From assembly GCA_002389055.1 (NCBI GenBank), contig DGNT01000203.1, positions 1-10,796 of the forward strand: 10,796 nt of DNA. Reading direction: 5' to 3'. Below, one piece after another: positions 1-4,839 of the stretch. The stretch comes from Alcanivorax sp. UBA4485. Lineage in GTDB: Bacteria; Pseudomonadota; Gammaproteobacteria; Pseudomonadales; Alcanivoracaceae. The position numbers and the translations under genes are program-made. Below the pieces are notes generated by a model. That model was given only the letters and a program-made list of their open reading frames with translations. It ran no database searches and was not told where the DNA came from. Each line of letters begins with the position of its first letter. Within the stretch, counting starts at the first letter, position 1.

Positions 1-509
1 TGATGGCCACCGCCACCACCGCGCGCCGCTACGCCGACGCCGTGGCCGGCACCCGCGTGACCGTGCTCGACACCCGCAAAACCCTGCCCGGCCTGCGCGC
101 CGCGCAGAAGTACGCGGTGCTTTGCGGCGGCTGCGAGAACCACCGGGTGGGCCTGTACGACGCCTTCCTGATCAAAGAAAACCACATCACCGCCTGCGGC
201 TCCATCACCGCCGCCATCCGCGCCGCCCGCGAACAGGGCCCCGGCAAGAAAATCATCATTGAGGTGGAAAACCTGGACGAACTGCGCGAAGCCGCCGCCC
301 TCGCCCCGGACCAGATCATGCTGGATAACTTCACCCCGGAAATGCTGGAAACCGCCCTCGACCTGGCCGGCCAGAGCGCCCTGGAAGTGTCCGGCAACCG
401 CACCCTGGACGACGTCAAAAACCTGCCCGGCGCCCGCGACCTGTTCCTCTCCGCCGGCGCGCTCACCAAGCATGTGCAGGCCGTCGACCTGTCGCTGCGG
501 CTCGGCTGA
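1..509 (+). CDS. nadC: Quinolinate phosphoribosyltransferase (C-terminal part, runs in from the left edge)
   Basis: NadC converts quinolinate and phosphoribosyl pyrophosphate to nicotinate mononucleotide, CO2 and pyrophosphate in cytosolic de novo NAD synthesis. About 168 C-terminal residues are visible out of the roughly 280 usual for the family, so the 5' end lies outside the window. The ATG at position 3 is probably an internal codon, not the start. Recognisable family blocks are LDTRKTLPGLR, KYAVLCGG, NHRVGLYDAFLIKENHI, IEVEN, QIMLDNF, EVSGN and the C-terminal SAGALTKHVQAVDLSLRLG. These carry phosphate- and substrate-binding Arg, Lys, Glu and Asp residues of the barrel. The reading frame is intact to TGA at 507-509. 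The gene is the core-genome boundary of the accessory segment that follows. The next gene is on the same strand but 124 bp away and lies behind its own hairpin, so no operon link is evident. Confidence 0.96.
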   Translation, partial: MATATTARRYADAVAGTRVTVLDTRKTLPGLRAAQKYAVLCGGCENHRVGLYDAFLIKENHITACGSITAAIRAAREQGPGKKIIIEVENLDELREAAALAPDQIMLDNFTPEMLETALDLAGQSALEVSGNRTLDDVKNLPGARDLFLSAGALTKHVQAVDLSLRLG

Positions 510-605
510 GGGCAGGCCGAGCTTCGAGCGGACCGCGATGGCCTGAAATCACTGACGCGTTTTTCAGAGTCGGCTGACAGCCAATCCGATCCTCTTAATG
601 ACACC

Positions 606-630
606 CTGCCTCCTCAACGGATGGAGGCAG
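606..630 (+). promoter_or_regulatory. Hairpin that buries the Rpn ribosome binding site
   Basis: A perfect 8-bp inverted repeat pairs CTGCCTCC (606-613) with GGAGGCAG (623-630) around a 9-base loop. The right arm contains GGAGG (623-627), the best Shine-Dalgarno in this leader, placed 6 bases before the GTG codon at 634. If the stem forms in mRNA it would mask the ribosome binding site of the nuclease gene. The pairing is seen directly; the regulatory role is inferred. It could instead be a remnant of a mobile-element end. Confidence 0.6.
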
Positions 631-633
631 CCA

Positions 634-1551
634 GTGACAACAACGGAAGCATCCCAGAAAAACGACTACGACTCGCCTTGGAAAGAAGCCATCGAGATAA
701 TGCTGGCCGATTTCATGGCGTTCTATTTTCCTGATGCCTGGCGGGCCATCGACTGGCGACAACCCCACCGCTTCCTGGATCAGGAGCTGCAGAAAATCGT
801 GCCGGAGTCCGACATCGGGCGGCGCGTCGTCGACAAACTGGTGGAAGTAGCCCTGGTGCAAGGCGGCGACCAATGGATCCACCTGCACATCGAGATCCAA
901 AGCAGCCGTGAATCCGACTTCGCCGAACGCATGATGATTTACCACTACCGCATCTTCGACCGCTTCCGCCGGCCTGTGGCCAGCCTGGCCGTGCTGGCCG
1001 ACAATCAGTCCGGCTGGCGGCCCGGCCCCTACCGGCAATCAATGCTCGGCTGTCAATGGATTCTGGACTTCCCCAACGCGAAGCTGCTCGATTACCGTCG
1101 GCGGGAGAAAGACCTCGCCGGCAGCGATAATCCCTTCGGTCTGGTCACCCTTGCTCACCTGCGCACCCAAGGCACCCGAAACCAGAGCGCACGGCGCTAC
1201 CGCGCCAAATACCGCTTGATCCGGCTACTCTATGGCAAGGGCTGGGCGAAAAGCCGTATTATTCAACTATTACGCATCATCGACTGGCTCATGGCGCTGC
1301 CGCCGCACCTGGAACAAAGCCTGCGGCAACGAATCACCGCCATCGAAGGAGAAACTCACATGCAATACGTCACCAGCTTCGAACGCCTCGCCCGGGAAGA
1401 AGGAGTACAGGAAGGCGTTCAGAAAGGCATTGAAAAAGCGCGTTTCAAGACTGCTCGCAATTTAATCGCGGAAACAGACATGGACGACGCCACTATTGCC
1501 GAGCTCACCGACCTGACGGAAGACCAAGTGCGCTTGCTTCGCTCGGCCTAA
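634..1551 (+). CDS. Rpn-family recombination-promoting nuclease / PD-(D/E)XK 'putative transposase'
   Basis: This is a full-length member (305 aa) of the Rpn family. These are PD-(D/E)XK DNA endonucleases first described as promoting RecA-independent recombination and later, in E. coli, as toxin-antitoxin genes-within-genes active against phage. The N-terminal block DSPWKEAIE, then FPDAWRAIDW and FLDQELQKIV, is typical. The likely active site is Asp67 (VVDKL) with Glu87 and Gln89 (HIEIQ) on the next strand. Further family blocks are ERMMIYHYRIFDRF, LAVLAD, LLDYRRRE, DNPFGLV and RLIRLLYGKGW. From residue 243 comes a helical tail with three 4-residue repeats (GVQE, GVQK, GIEK; 1402-1437). I chose GTG 634 over the in-frame ATG 598 because GGAGG lies 6 bases upstream of it, whereas 598 has no ribosome binding site and adds 12 residues unlike the family start. 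No partner gene is needed if the internal antitoxin at 1360 is real. Target DNA is unknown. Confidence 0.9.
   Translation: MTTTEASQKNDYDSPWKEAIEIMLADFMAFYFPDAWRAIDWRQPHRFLDQELQKIVPESDIGRRVVDKLVEVALVQGGDQWIHLHIEIQSSRESDFAERMMIYHYRIFDRFRRPVASLAVLADNQSGWRPGPYRQSMLGCQWILDFPNAKLLDYRRREKDLAGSDNPFGLVTLAHLRTQGTRNQSARRYRAKYRLIRLLYGKGWAKSRIIQLLRIIDWLMALPPHLEQSLRQRITAIEGETHMQYVTSFERLAREEGVQEGVQKGIEKARFKTARNLIAETDMDDATIAELTDLTEDQVRLLRSA
1360..1551 (+). CDS. Putative intragenic antitoxin (RpnS-like), translated from inside the Rpn gene
   Basis: Codon 243 of the nuclease gene is an ATG preceded by AAGGAG (1346-1351) with an 8-base gap, an excellent initiation site inside a coding region. In-frame translation would give a separate 63-residue protein starting MQYVTSFERLAREEG. 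It contains the 4-residue repeats GVQE/GVQK/GIEK and ends in a helical stretch (DATIAELTDLTEDQVRLLR). In E. coli the variable C-terminal domains of Rpn proteins are made separately as RpnS. RpnS dimerises through a helix with a variable number of 4-residue repeats and blocks the full-length toxin. The arrangement here matches that model. Separate expression is inferred. Unlike the upstream GTG site, this ribosome binding site does not lie in an obvious stem, so the short product could be made in excess. Confidence 0.65.
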   Translation: MQYVTSFERLAREEGVQEGVQKGIEKARFKTARNLIAETDMDDATIAELTDLTEDQVRLLRSA

Positions 1552-1581
1552 CGTATGCAATACGTCACCAGCTTCGAACGC
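1360..1581 (+). repeat. 27-bp direct repeat (1360-1386 and 1555-1581) at the heads of two Rpn tails
   Basis: The 27 bases from ATG at 1360 to 1386 recur without mismatch at 1555-1581, encoding MQYVTSFER both times in the same frame. Identity starts exactly at the A of ATG (CAC before it in the first copy, CGT in the second) and stops where the two tails diverge (CTCGCC versus GCGGAG). The period is 195 bp, a whole number of codons. Confidence 0.97.
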
Positions 1582-1653
1582 GCGGAGATTGAAAACTTGG
1601 CGGACCGCATATTGGAAGCCAACTTGCTGGAACAGGTTTTCGAGCGCAACTAA
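1555..1653 (+). pseudogene. Second, alternative Rpn C-terminal tail (fragment)
   Basis: One codon after the nuclease stop, an ATG opens a 32-codon frame reading MQYVTSFER followed by AEIENLADRILEANLLEQ and a short end. The latter part resembles the very C terminus of other Rpn/DUF4351-type proteins, which commonly end in a pattern like ADRxLxAxxLxxVF, and differs from the tail of the gene just upstream. It therefore looks like the end of a second Rpn gene whose middle has been lost, or an alternative C-terminal cassette. There is no Shine-Dalgarno before 1555. Translation would need reinitiation after the TAA at 1549-1551, which is only 3 bases away. I call it a fragment because it is too short for a nuclease, but expression as a small RpnS-like protein is not excluded. 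Confidence 0.6.
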
Positions 1654-1665
1654 CCAGGGGCGTGT

Positions 1666-1848
1666 TTAGTCGAGCTCATGAGTGCGCAGAGCCAGTTTGT
1701 CCTTCTTGAACTGCTTGATCTCACTGATGCCGTCAAGAATCTCCGCGCCGAGGTGTCTGCCACTCACTACGACATCACGCTCATCGCCCTCCGCATGGGC
1801 AATGGCCTCTTCCAGACCCCGCTTGATGTGTTCGAACGCGCTTCTCAT
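1666..1848 (-). CDS. Short protein with a HigA-like antitoxin N terminus (probable remnant)
   Basis: This is a 60-residue protein. Its first 25 residues (MRSAFEHIKRGLEEAIAHAE) resemble the N terminus of XRE/HigA-type antitoxins, which have a similar FexIxxGLxEAixya opening before a helix-turn-helix. The part that should hold the DNA-binding domain is not recognisable: it reads VVVSGRHLGAEILDGISEI and then a Lys-rich end. I chose the ATG at 1848 over a possible start at 1884 because AAGGG lies 7 bases upstream of it and the similarity begins there. No toxin-like frame is visible upstream on the same strand. It is most likely the stub of a lost HigBA-type module with a diverged or frame-shifted C terminus. 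The family resemblance is my recollection of the pattern and is only moderately secure. Confidence 0.45.
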   Translation of the reverse strand: MRSAFEHIKRGLEEAIAHAEGDERDVVVSGRHLGAEILDGISEIKQFKKDKLALRTHELD

Positions 1849-1891
1849 AAAGATACCCTTCCGCCAACACAGCCAGATAAGCAATTACGCG

Positions 1892-1921
1892 CATATAAAG
1901 TAGCCCAGCGAGTTATTCCAA
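1892..1921 (-). promoter_or_regulatory. Possible sigma-70 promoter for the HigA-like stub
   Basis: On the minus strand TTGGAA (1921-1916) and TATATG (1897-1892) are 18 bases apart, each matching 4 of 6 consensus bases. They lie in an AT-richer patch some 45 bases before the ATG at 1848. Sequence match only. Confidence 0.35.
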
Positions 1922-1992
1922 TCAAGACCGCGACCGGGCAAACCGCAAGGTCCAGCGCTACTGCCAGGCCCCTCACCTTCCGAACCAAGCCG

Positions 1993-2001
1993 TGCTATAA
2001 A
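1993..2001 (+). promoter_or_regulatory. Extended -10 promoter element before the lipoprotein gene
   Basis: TGCTATAAA combines the TGn extension with a 5-of-6 -10 hexamer (TATAAA, 1996-2001), about 45 bases before the start codon of the lipoprotein gene. No good -35 hexamer is visible, as is common for extended -10 promoters. Confidence 0.5.
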
Positions 2002-2046
2002 AGGTCCAACGCAGTGACGCACCGGCCAACCCGGCAAGGAGGCACC

Positions 2047-2406
2047 ATGCACCGCATCGCCCTGATCACCCTCGCCGCCCTGCTCACCACCGCCTGCGCC
2101 TCATCCAAGCGCGTGGTGGTGGACAAGCAAGGGATTGACGAAGCCCAGTACCAGCAAGACCTCAGCGACTGCCGCGCCGTCGCCGACGAAGTCAGCACCG
2201 GCCGCGACGCCGCCGAAGGCGCCGCCGGCGGTGCCGTGATCGGCGGCATCCTGGGCGCCATCTTCGGCAACTCCGGCACCGCCGGACGCATGGCCGGCGG
2301 CGGCGCCGTGATCGGGGCCGCCGGCAAAGCCGGGGACGCGGAGCAGGAGAAGAGTCAGGTGGTTAAAAACTGTATGCGGGGGCGGGGTTATCGAGTTTTG
2401 AACTGA
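2047..2406 (+). CDS. Glycine-zipper outer-membrane-type lipoprotein, intact copy
   Basis: This is a small (119 aa) exported lipoprotein of unknown role. The N terminus MHRIALITLAALLTTAC is a lipoprotein signal with lipobox LTTAC, so Cys17 would be acylated. Ser-Ser follows the Cys, and there is no Asp at +2 that would favour inner-membrane retention. Residues about 30-50 are polar (DEAQYQQDLSDC). Residues about 57-95 form a glycine-rich stretch (AAGGAVIGGILGAIFGN, AGRMAGGGAVIGAAG) with the GxxxG spacing of glycine-zipper membrane segments. Two later Cys (in LSDCRA and KNCMRG) could form a disulfide. AAGGAGG ends 4 bases before the ATG. The gene converges on the XRE gene with only 18 bases between. 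A near-identical truncated copy lies at 4247-4594. Not SlyB itself as far as I can tell, but of the same general type. Confidence 0.85.
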   Translation: MHRIALITLAALLTTACASSKRVVVDKQGIDEAQYQQDLSDCRAVADEVSTGRDAAEGAAGGAVIGGILGAIFGNSGTAGRMAGGGAVIGAAGKAGDAEQEKSQVVKNCMRGRGYRVLN

Positions 2407-2424
2407 CGCCATTCTGTGCTCCGA

Positions 2425-2871
2425 TCAGGCCACGGACGTCCTCCACCCCCCTTCGGATTCTTCCAACTCCAGCACACTCACATAAGCATCCCGATTAGCC
2501 TGGCTGAGACATTCCAATAGCTGGTAAACGCGGCCTTGCCCTTGCGCTTTCTCAGCGTAAAGTGCTCGAAGCATGCGATCCGCGGGGCCAGAGATCTTGT
2601 TTCTGCCCTTCTCCCAGTTGCGCACCGAAGATTCTGCGACGTCCAAAAACAATGCAAGCTGGGCCTGCGGTAAATCCAATTCCTTTCTTAGAAACCGAAT
2701 CTCCGAAGCGTCTAGAAGATCCGGTTTATTGATGACGATGTGCAGCCCGATCACGCGGTGGAGACCTTCGACATCATGAATGCCCACGGCCGCGCCATAG
2801 GGAGTGTCTATTTCTTCGTAACCATTGCGCAGGTGAACGCTATCCAACCCGCAACTCGTATATTTAAACAT
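2425..2871 (-). CDS. XRE-type helix-turn-helix protein, probable antitoxin of the DUF4258 pair
   Basis: The protein has 148 residues. The N-terminal third (YTSCGLDSVHLRNGY, then TPYGAAVGIHDVEGLH) is a conserved non-DNA-binding region seen in a group of antitoxin-like XRE proteins. Residues about 56-90 form the helix-turn-helix: SEIRFLRKELDLPQAQLALF, then LDVAESSVRNWEKGR, with the usual Q-A-x-L-A and S-V-x-x-W-E-K positions. GPADRMLRALY follows. The gene starts 20 bases after the stop of the DUF4258 gene with its own AAGGTGA ribosome binding site, so the two form one operon in toxin-first order, as in higBA and mqsRA. It probably neutralises the upstream product and represses the operon through the palindrome at 3228-3248. 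Function is inferred from domain and position. Confidence 0.85.
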   Translation of the reverse strand: MFKYTSCGLDSVHLRNGYEEIDTPYGAAVGIHDVEGLHRVIGLHIVINKPDLLDASEIRFLRKELDLPQAQLALFLDVAESSVRNWEKGRNKISGPADRMLRALYAEKAQGQGRVYQLLECLSQANRDAYVSVLELEESEGGWRTSVA

Positions 2872-2891
2872 AACACTTCACCTTGGCCTCT

Positions 2892-3212
2892 TTAGAGATA
2901 GGTGGTAATTACGATCGCGTAATCGCCGATGCTTTCTCTCCAGTCAAGCACCACGACCACGGTGATAACGCTGCCGGCCGATGCGACTTCCATATTCAAC
3001 TTCCAGGAGCCATGGGTATCTCTGTACGGCCCTTCAATCACCACACCATGACGTAAACACCGCAAAACCTGGCTTCTGGTAATCCGCCTTTCCACCATGC
3101 GCAGTTCCGCATGATGGGTAAAAAAGACTTTAGAACTATCTTCAGCGATCTTGCCCACTATCTTGCGAGCGCTGCGTGGACCGAGCTCCATCCTTAGAAC
3201 ATTGGTCGCCAT
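2892..3212 (-). CDS. DUF4258 family protein, probable toxin of a type II-like pair
   Basis: This is a small basic protein of 106 residues matching the DUF4258 pattern. The core FFTHHAELRMVERRITRSQV has the family's T-x-H-A-x-x-R-M-x-E-R-x-I arrangement. It is followed by LRHGVVIEGPYRDTHGSWKL and a C-terminal beta-rich section ending in the typical 'vITvy'-like AIVITTYL. DUF4258 proteins are often encoded beside helix-turn-helix proteins and are suspected small RNase-like toxins, but I know of no firm biochemical assignment. The conserved His, Arg and Glu in the core are the obvious candidate functional residues. The ATG at 3212 has AAAGG close upstream (3-base gap, rather tight) and AAGGG further back. 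The promoter and operator at 3228-3265 lie directly upstream. Confidence 0.82.
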   Translation of the reverse strand: MATNVLRMELGPRSARKIVGKIAEDSSKVFFTHHAELRMVERRITRSQVLRCLRHGVVIEGPYRDTHGSWKLNMEVASAGSVITVVVVLDWRESIGDYAIVITTYL

Positions 3213-3227
3213 AAACCTTTCGCCCTT

Positions 3228-3265
3228 AACCGTTAAAATTTAACGGTTTATGGTTGATTCGTCAA
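3228..3265 (-). promoter_or_regulatory. Promoter with overlapping palindromic operator for the DUF4258/XRE operon
   Basis: On the minus strand TTGACG (3265-3260, 5 of 6) is 17 bases from TAAATT (3242-3237, 4 of 6). A palindrome with perfect 10-bp arms, AACCGTTAAA at 3228-3237 and its complement at 3239-3248 around one central base, covers the -10 region. Transcription would start near 3230, about 18 bases before the ATG. An operator over the -10 hexamer fits repression by the downstream XRE protein. Confidence 0.75.
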
Positions 3266-3744
3266 ATGTGTTTTCGAGCGCCGGAAAGCACCTGGAACAG
3301 GCTGGGAACGGGCAGCGGGGTCCACGTACTTCAATGGGGTCACCCAGCCGGGTTGTACAGGACGGGAGCCCACCCACCGAGTATGGCGCCACGCGCCGGA
3401 CAGGTCTGTCCGCCAGGGCCGGCAATCAAAGTGCGATATTGATGATCCTGCTTGCGCTTCCGCGTACCCAAGGCGCATTAACTCCGCCGCCTCCACGAAA
3501 GCGTACTGGCCCGGTACGGCCTGCGCCCGACGGAATTCCAACATTGGCGGCGTGAACAGAGACTGGTCCAACGCTGAAACCGTAGCCCGTGAGTTACCCT
3601 GATCGACGCCGCGTCCGGGCAAAAGGCAAGACCTGACTCTGGATCGCCCATCGATACATGTTACAAGCTATAAAGCCCACTTCTTTTCACACCCACGGCT
3701 CTACCGGTTAACATCGAAGAATCGATCTGGCGAGGCGGAATGAA
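3266..3744 (+). other. Stretch of about 480 bp without a recognisable gene
   Basis: Open frames of 101 codons (plus) and 124 codons (minus) cross this stretch, but neither has a ribosome binding site or a composition I recognise, and they overlap each other. The minus frame contains PPMLEFRRAQAVPGQYAFV and GWVTPLKYVDPAARSQPVPG, which look protein-like and could be fragments of degraded genes. A palindrome GGACAG-gt-CTGTCC lies at 3398-3411. A TATAAA at 3669-3674 could be the -10 of the following gene, but no -35 is seen. GGCAAGACCTGACTC near 3626 resembles short repeats found between proteobacterial genes. I read the stretch as decayed or intergenic accessory DNA. Confidence 0.4.
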
Positions 3745-4044
3745 ATGCGCCTGACTACCGAGCAAATTAAGGTCATAAAGCAGACGGTTGCCGAGGTTTT
3801 CGGCGACGACGCCGAGGTGCGTCTGTTCGGATCCCGTCTGAATGACCGGATCGGCGGCGGCGATATTGACCTTCTCATCTCATTGCCGCACGTCTGTGAG
3901 GACAGACTAGGCAAGGAACTGCGTCTGACCGCCCGCCTACAGCTACGCCTTGGCGACCAGCCCTTCGATGTGCTGGTCGTCGATCCGGAGGTAACACTCA
4001 ATCCCGCCCACGCCCACGCCATCGAAACGGCACGCGCTCTATGA
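3745..4044 (+). CDS. MNT-type minimal nucleotidyltransferase (putative antitoxin of a HEPN/MNT pair)
   Basis: This 99-residue protein has the nucleotidyltransferase fold signature. VRLFGSRLNDRIGGGDIDLL carries the GS motif and the metal-binding D-x-D, and a third acidic position lies in QPFDVLVVD. In known HEPN/MNT (type VII) systems the MNT protein adds AMP to the HEPN ribonuclease and so silences it. The start at 3745 is preceded by GAGG with a 9-base gap; the nearby ATG at 3740 leads to a stop after four codons. The stop overlaps the next ATG (ATGA at 4041-4044), the usual coupling for such pairs. Because the downstream partner is broken, this may be an orphan antitoxin or a protein serving a partner elsewhere. 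Confidence 0.85.
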   Translation: MRLTTEQIKVIKQTVAEVFGDDAEVRLFGSRLNDRIGGGDIDLLISLPHVCEDRLGKELRLTARLQLRLGDQPFDVLVVDPEVTLNPAHAHAIETARAL

Positions 4045-4246
4045 GCAGCCACAAACCCTGGGCCGATTCACTGCCCCTGGACGCCTTACGCATGAGTACA
4101 TGCGCGACGCCTCTGACTTCGCCGCTGCTCTGGAACAATCCAAAGCCGCCACGCTAATGCTGGTCGACACCTACAACCGCCTTAGAGACGACCTCCCCCG
4201 CCGACTCATCATTGATAAGAGCTGGCTACCGGCCGGCCTCTCTTAA
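4041..4246 (+). pseudogene. Disrupted partner of the MNT gene (HEPN-type toxin remnant)
   Basis: An ATG overlapping the MNT stop starts MSSHKPWADSLPLDAL and then falls into a non-protein-like frame ending at TAA 4155-4157. Another frame, open from about 4082 to TAA 4244-4246, reads like a helical protein: LTHEYMRDASDFAAALEQ, then SKAATLMLVDTYNRLRDDLP and IIDKSWLPAGLS. Beginning and end are thus in different frames, joined near 4085, and total only about 68 codons. HEPN partners are usually well over 100 residues, so an internal deletion with frame change is the simplest reading. The ribonuclease motif of HEPN toxins (R-x4-6-H) is not visible. Identification as HEPN rests on position next to the MNT gene, not on sequence. 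Confidence 0.6.
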
Positions 4247-4594
4247 GCCTTGATTACCCTAGCCGCCCTGCTCACCACCGCCTGCGCCTCATCCAAGCGC
4301 GTGGTGGTGGACAAGCAAGGCATCGACGAAGCCCAGTACCAGCAAGACCTCAGCGACTGCCGCGCCGTCGCCGACGAAGTCAGCACCGGCCGCGACGCCG
4401 CCGAAGGCGCCGCCGGCGGGGCCGTGATCGGCGGTATCCTGGGCGCCATCTTCGGCAACTCCGGCACCGCCGGACGCATGGCCGGCGGCGGCGCCGTCAT
4501 CGAAGCCGCCGGCAAAGCCGGGGATGCGGAGCAGGAGAAGAGCAAGGTGGTTAAAAACTGTATGCGGGGGCGAGGTTATCGGGTTTTGAACTGA
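4247..4594 (+). pseudogene. Glycine-zipper lipoprotein, second copy lacking its start
   Basis: This copy matches the intact lipoprotein gene from codon 5 to the stop. The first four codons, ribosome binding site and promoter are missing: similarity begins directly after the TAA (4244-4246) of the broken MNT partner. The only in-frame initiation codon before the lipobox is TTG at 4250, without a Shine-Dalgarno. It would give a signal sequence (ITLAALLTTAC) with no positive charge, so export is doubtful. Twelve of 15 differences from the other copy are silent, so the sequence was under protein-level selection for most of its divergence and was broken late, or it came from another locus or strain. 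Weak expression by coupling to upstream translation is possible. Confidence 0.7.
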
Positions 4595-4784
4595 GCACGC
4601 AGGATGTCATCTGAAAGAGAATTGCGCAGCTATAAAAGCAGGTGGCTAAGTTTTCTATGGGCCCTGGATAAGTGGCCAACTCTGAATGGATGTTCTGTTT
4701 GTAAGCTTATAACGGCGGGAAGTGGCCACCGAGCTTCGAGGACGGGCAAAAAGGTGGGGCCTGAACCTGTCGCTTCACACCAAC

Positions 4785-4815
4785 AAAAAGAGGCCCCGAA
4801 AAGCGGAGCCTCTTT
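4785..4815 (-). terminator. Rho-independent terminator of pilA
   Basis: On the minus strand AAAGAGGC (4815-4808) pairs with GCCTCTTT (4794-4787). Inside it is one mismatch, then three more G-C pairs and a short T-rich loop. A run of five T (complement of 4785-4789) overlaps the end of the stem. It lies 25 bases after the pilA stop. The 190 bp to its left, back to the lipoprotein fragment, hold no gene that I can support. Confidence 0.85.
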
Positions 4816-4839
4816 AAACCACAAAGTACCGATCAGATC

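Larger units (their letters stand above)
2059..4594 (+). repeat. Long direct repeat of the lipoprotein gene (units 2059-2406 and 4247-4594)
   Basis: The two 348-bp units align without gaps at a fixed offset of 2188 bp with 15 mismatches by my count (about 96% identity). Twelve mismatches are silent. The other three alter two codons: Gly to Glu in AVIGAAG, and Gln to Lys in EKSQVV. Similarity begins at codon 5 and ends exactly at the stop codon; neither flank is shared. The 1.84 kb between the units carries the DUF4258/XRE and MNT modules. Confidence 0.95.

Noticed and set aside
543..567. CTGAAA/TTTCAG inverted repeat after nadC as a terminator
   Set aside because: It has only 6 AT-rich pairs, a 13-base loop and no T run after it.
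598..633. ATG at 598 as the start of the Rpn nuclease gene
   Set aside because: There is no ribosome binding site before it, the 12 extra residues do not look like the family, and they would be encoded by the hairpin; GTG 634 has GGAGG at ideal spacing.
1678..2046. Long upstream extension of the lipoprotein frame (242 codons in total)
   Set aside because: The lipoprotein signal, AAGGAGG and an extended -10 all point to ATG 2047; the upstream part is antisense to the HigA-like stub and its promoter.
4663..4735. AAGTGGCCA occurring twice, possibly insertion-sequence ends
   Set aside because: The two 9-base copies are in the same orientation, have no shared flanks and enclose no transposase; chance is likely.
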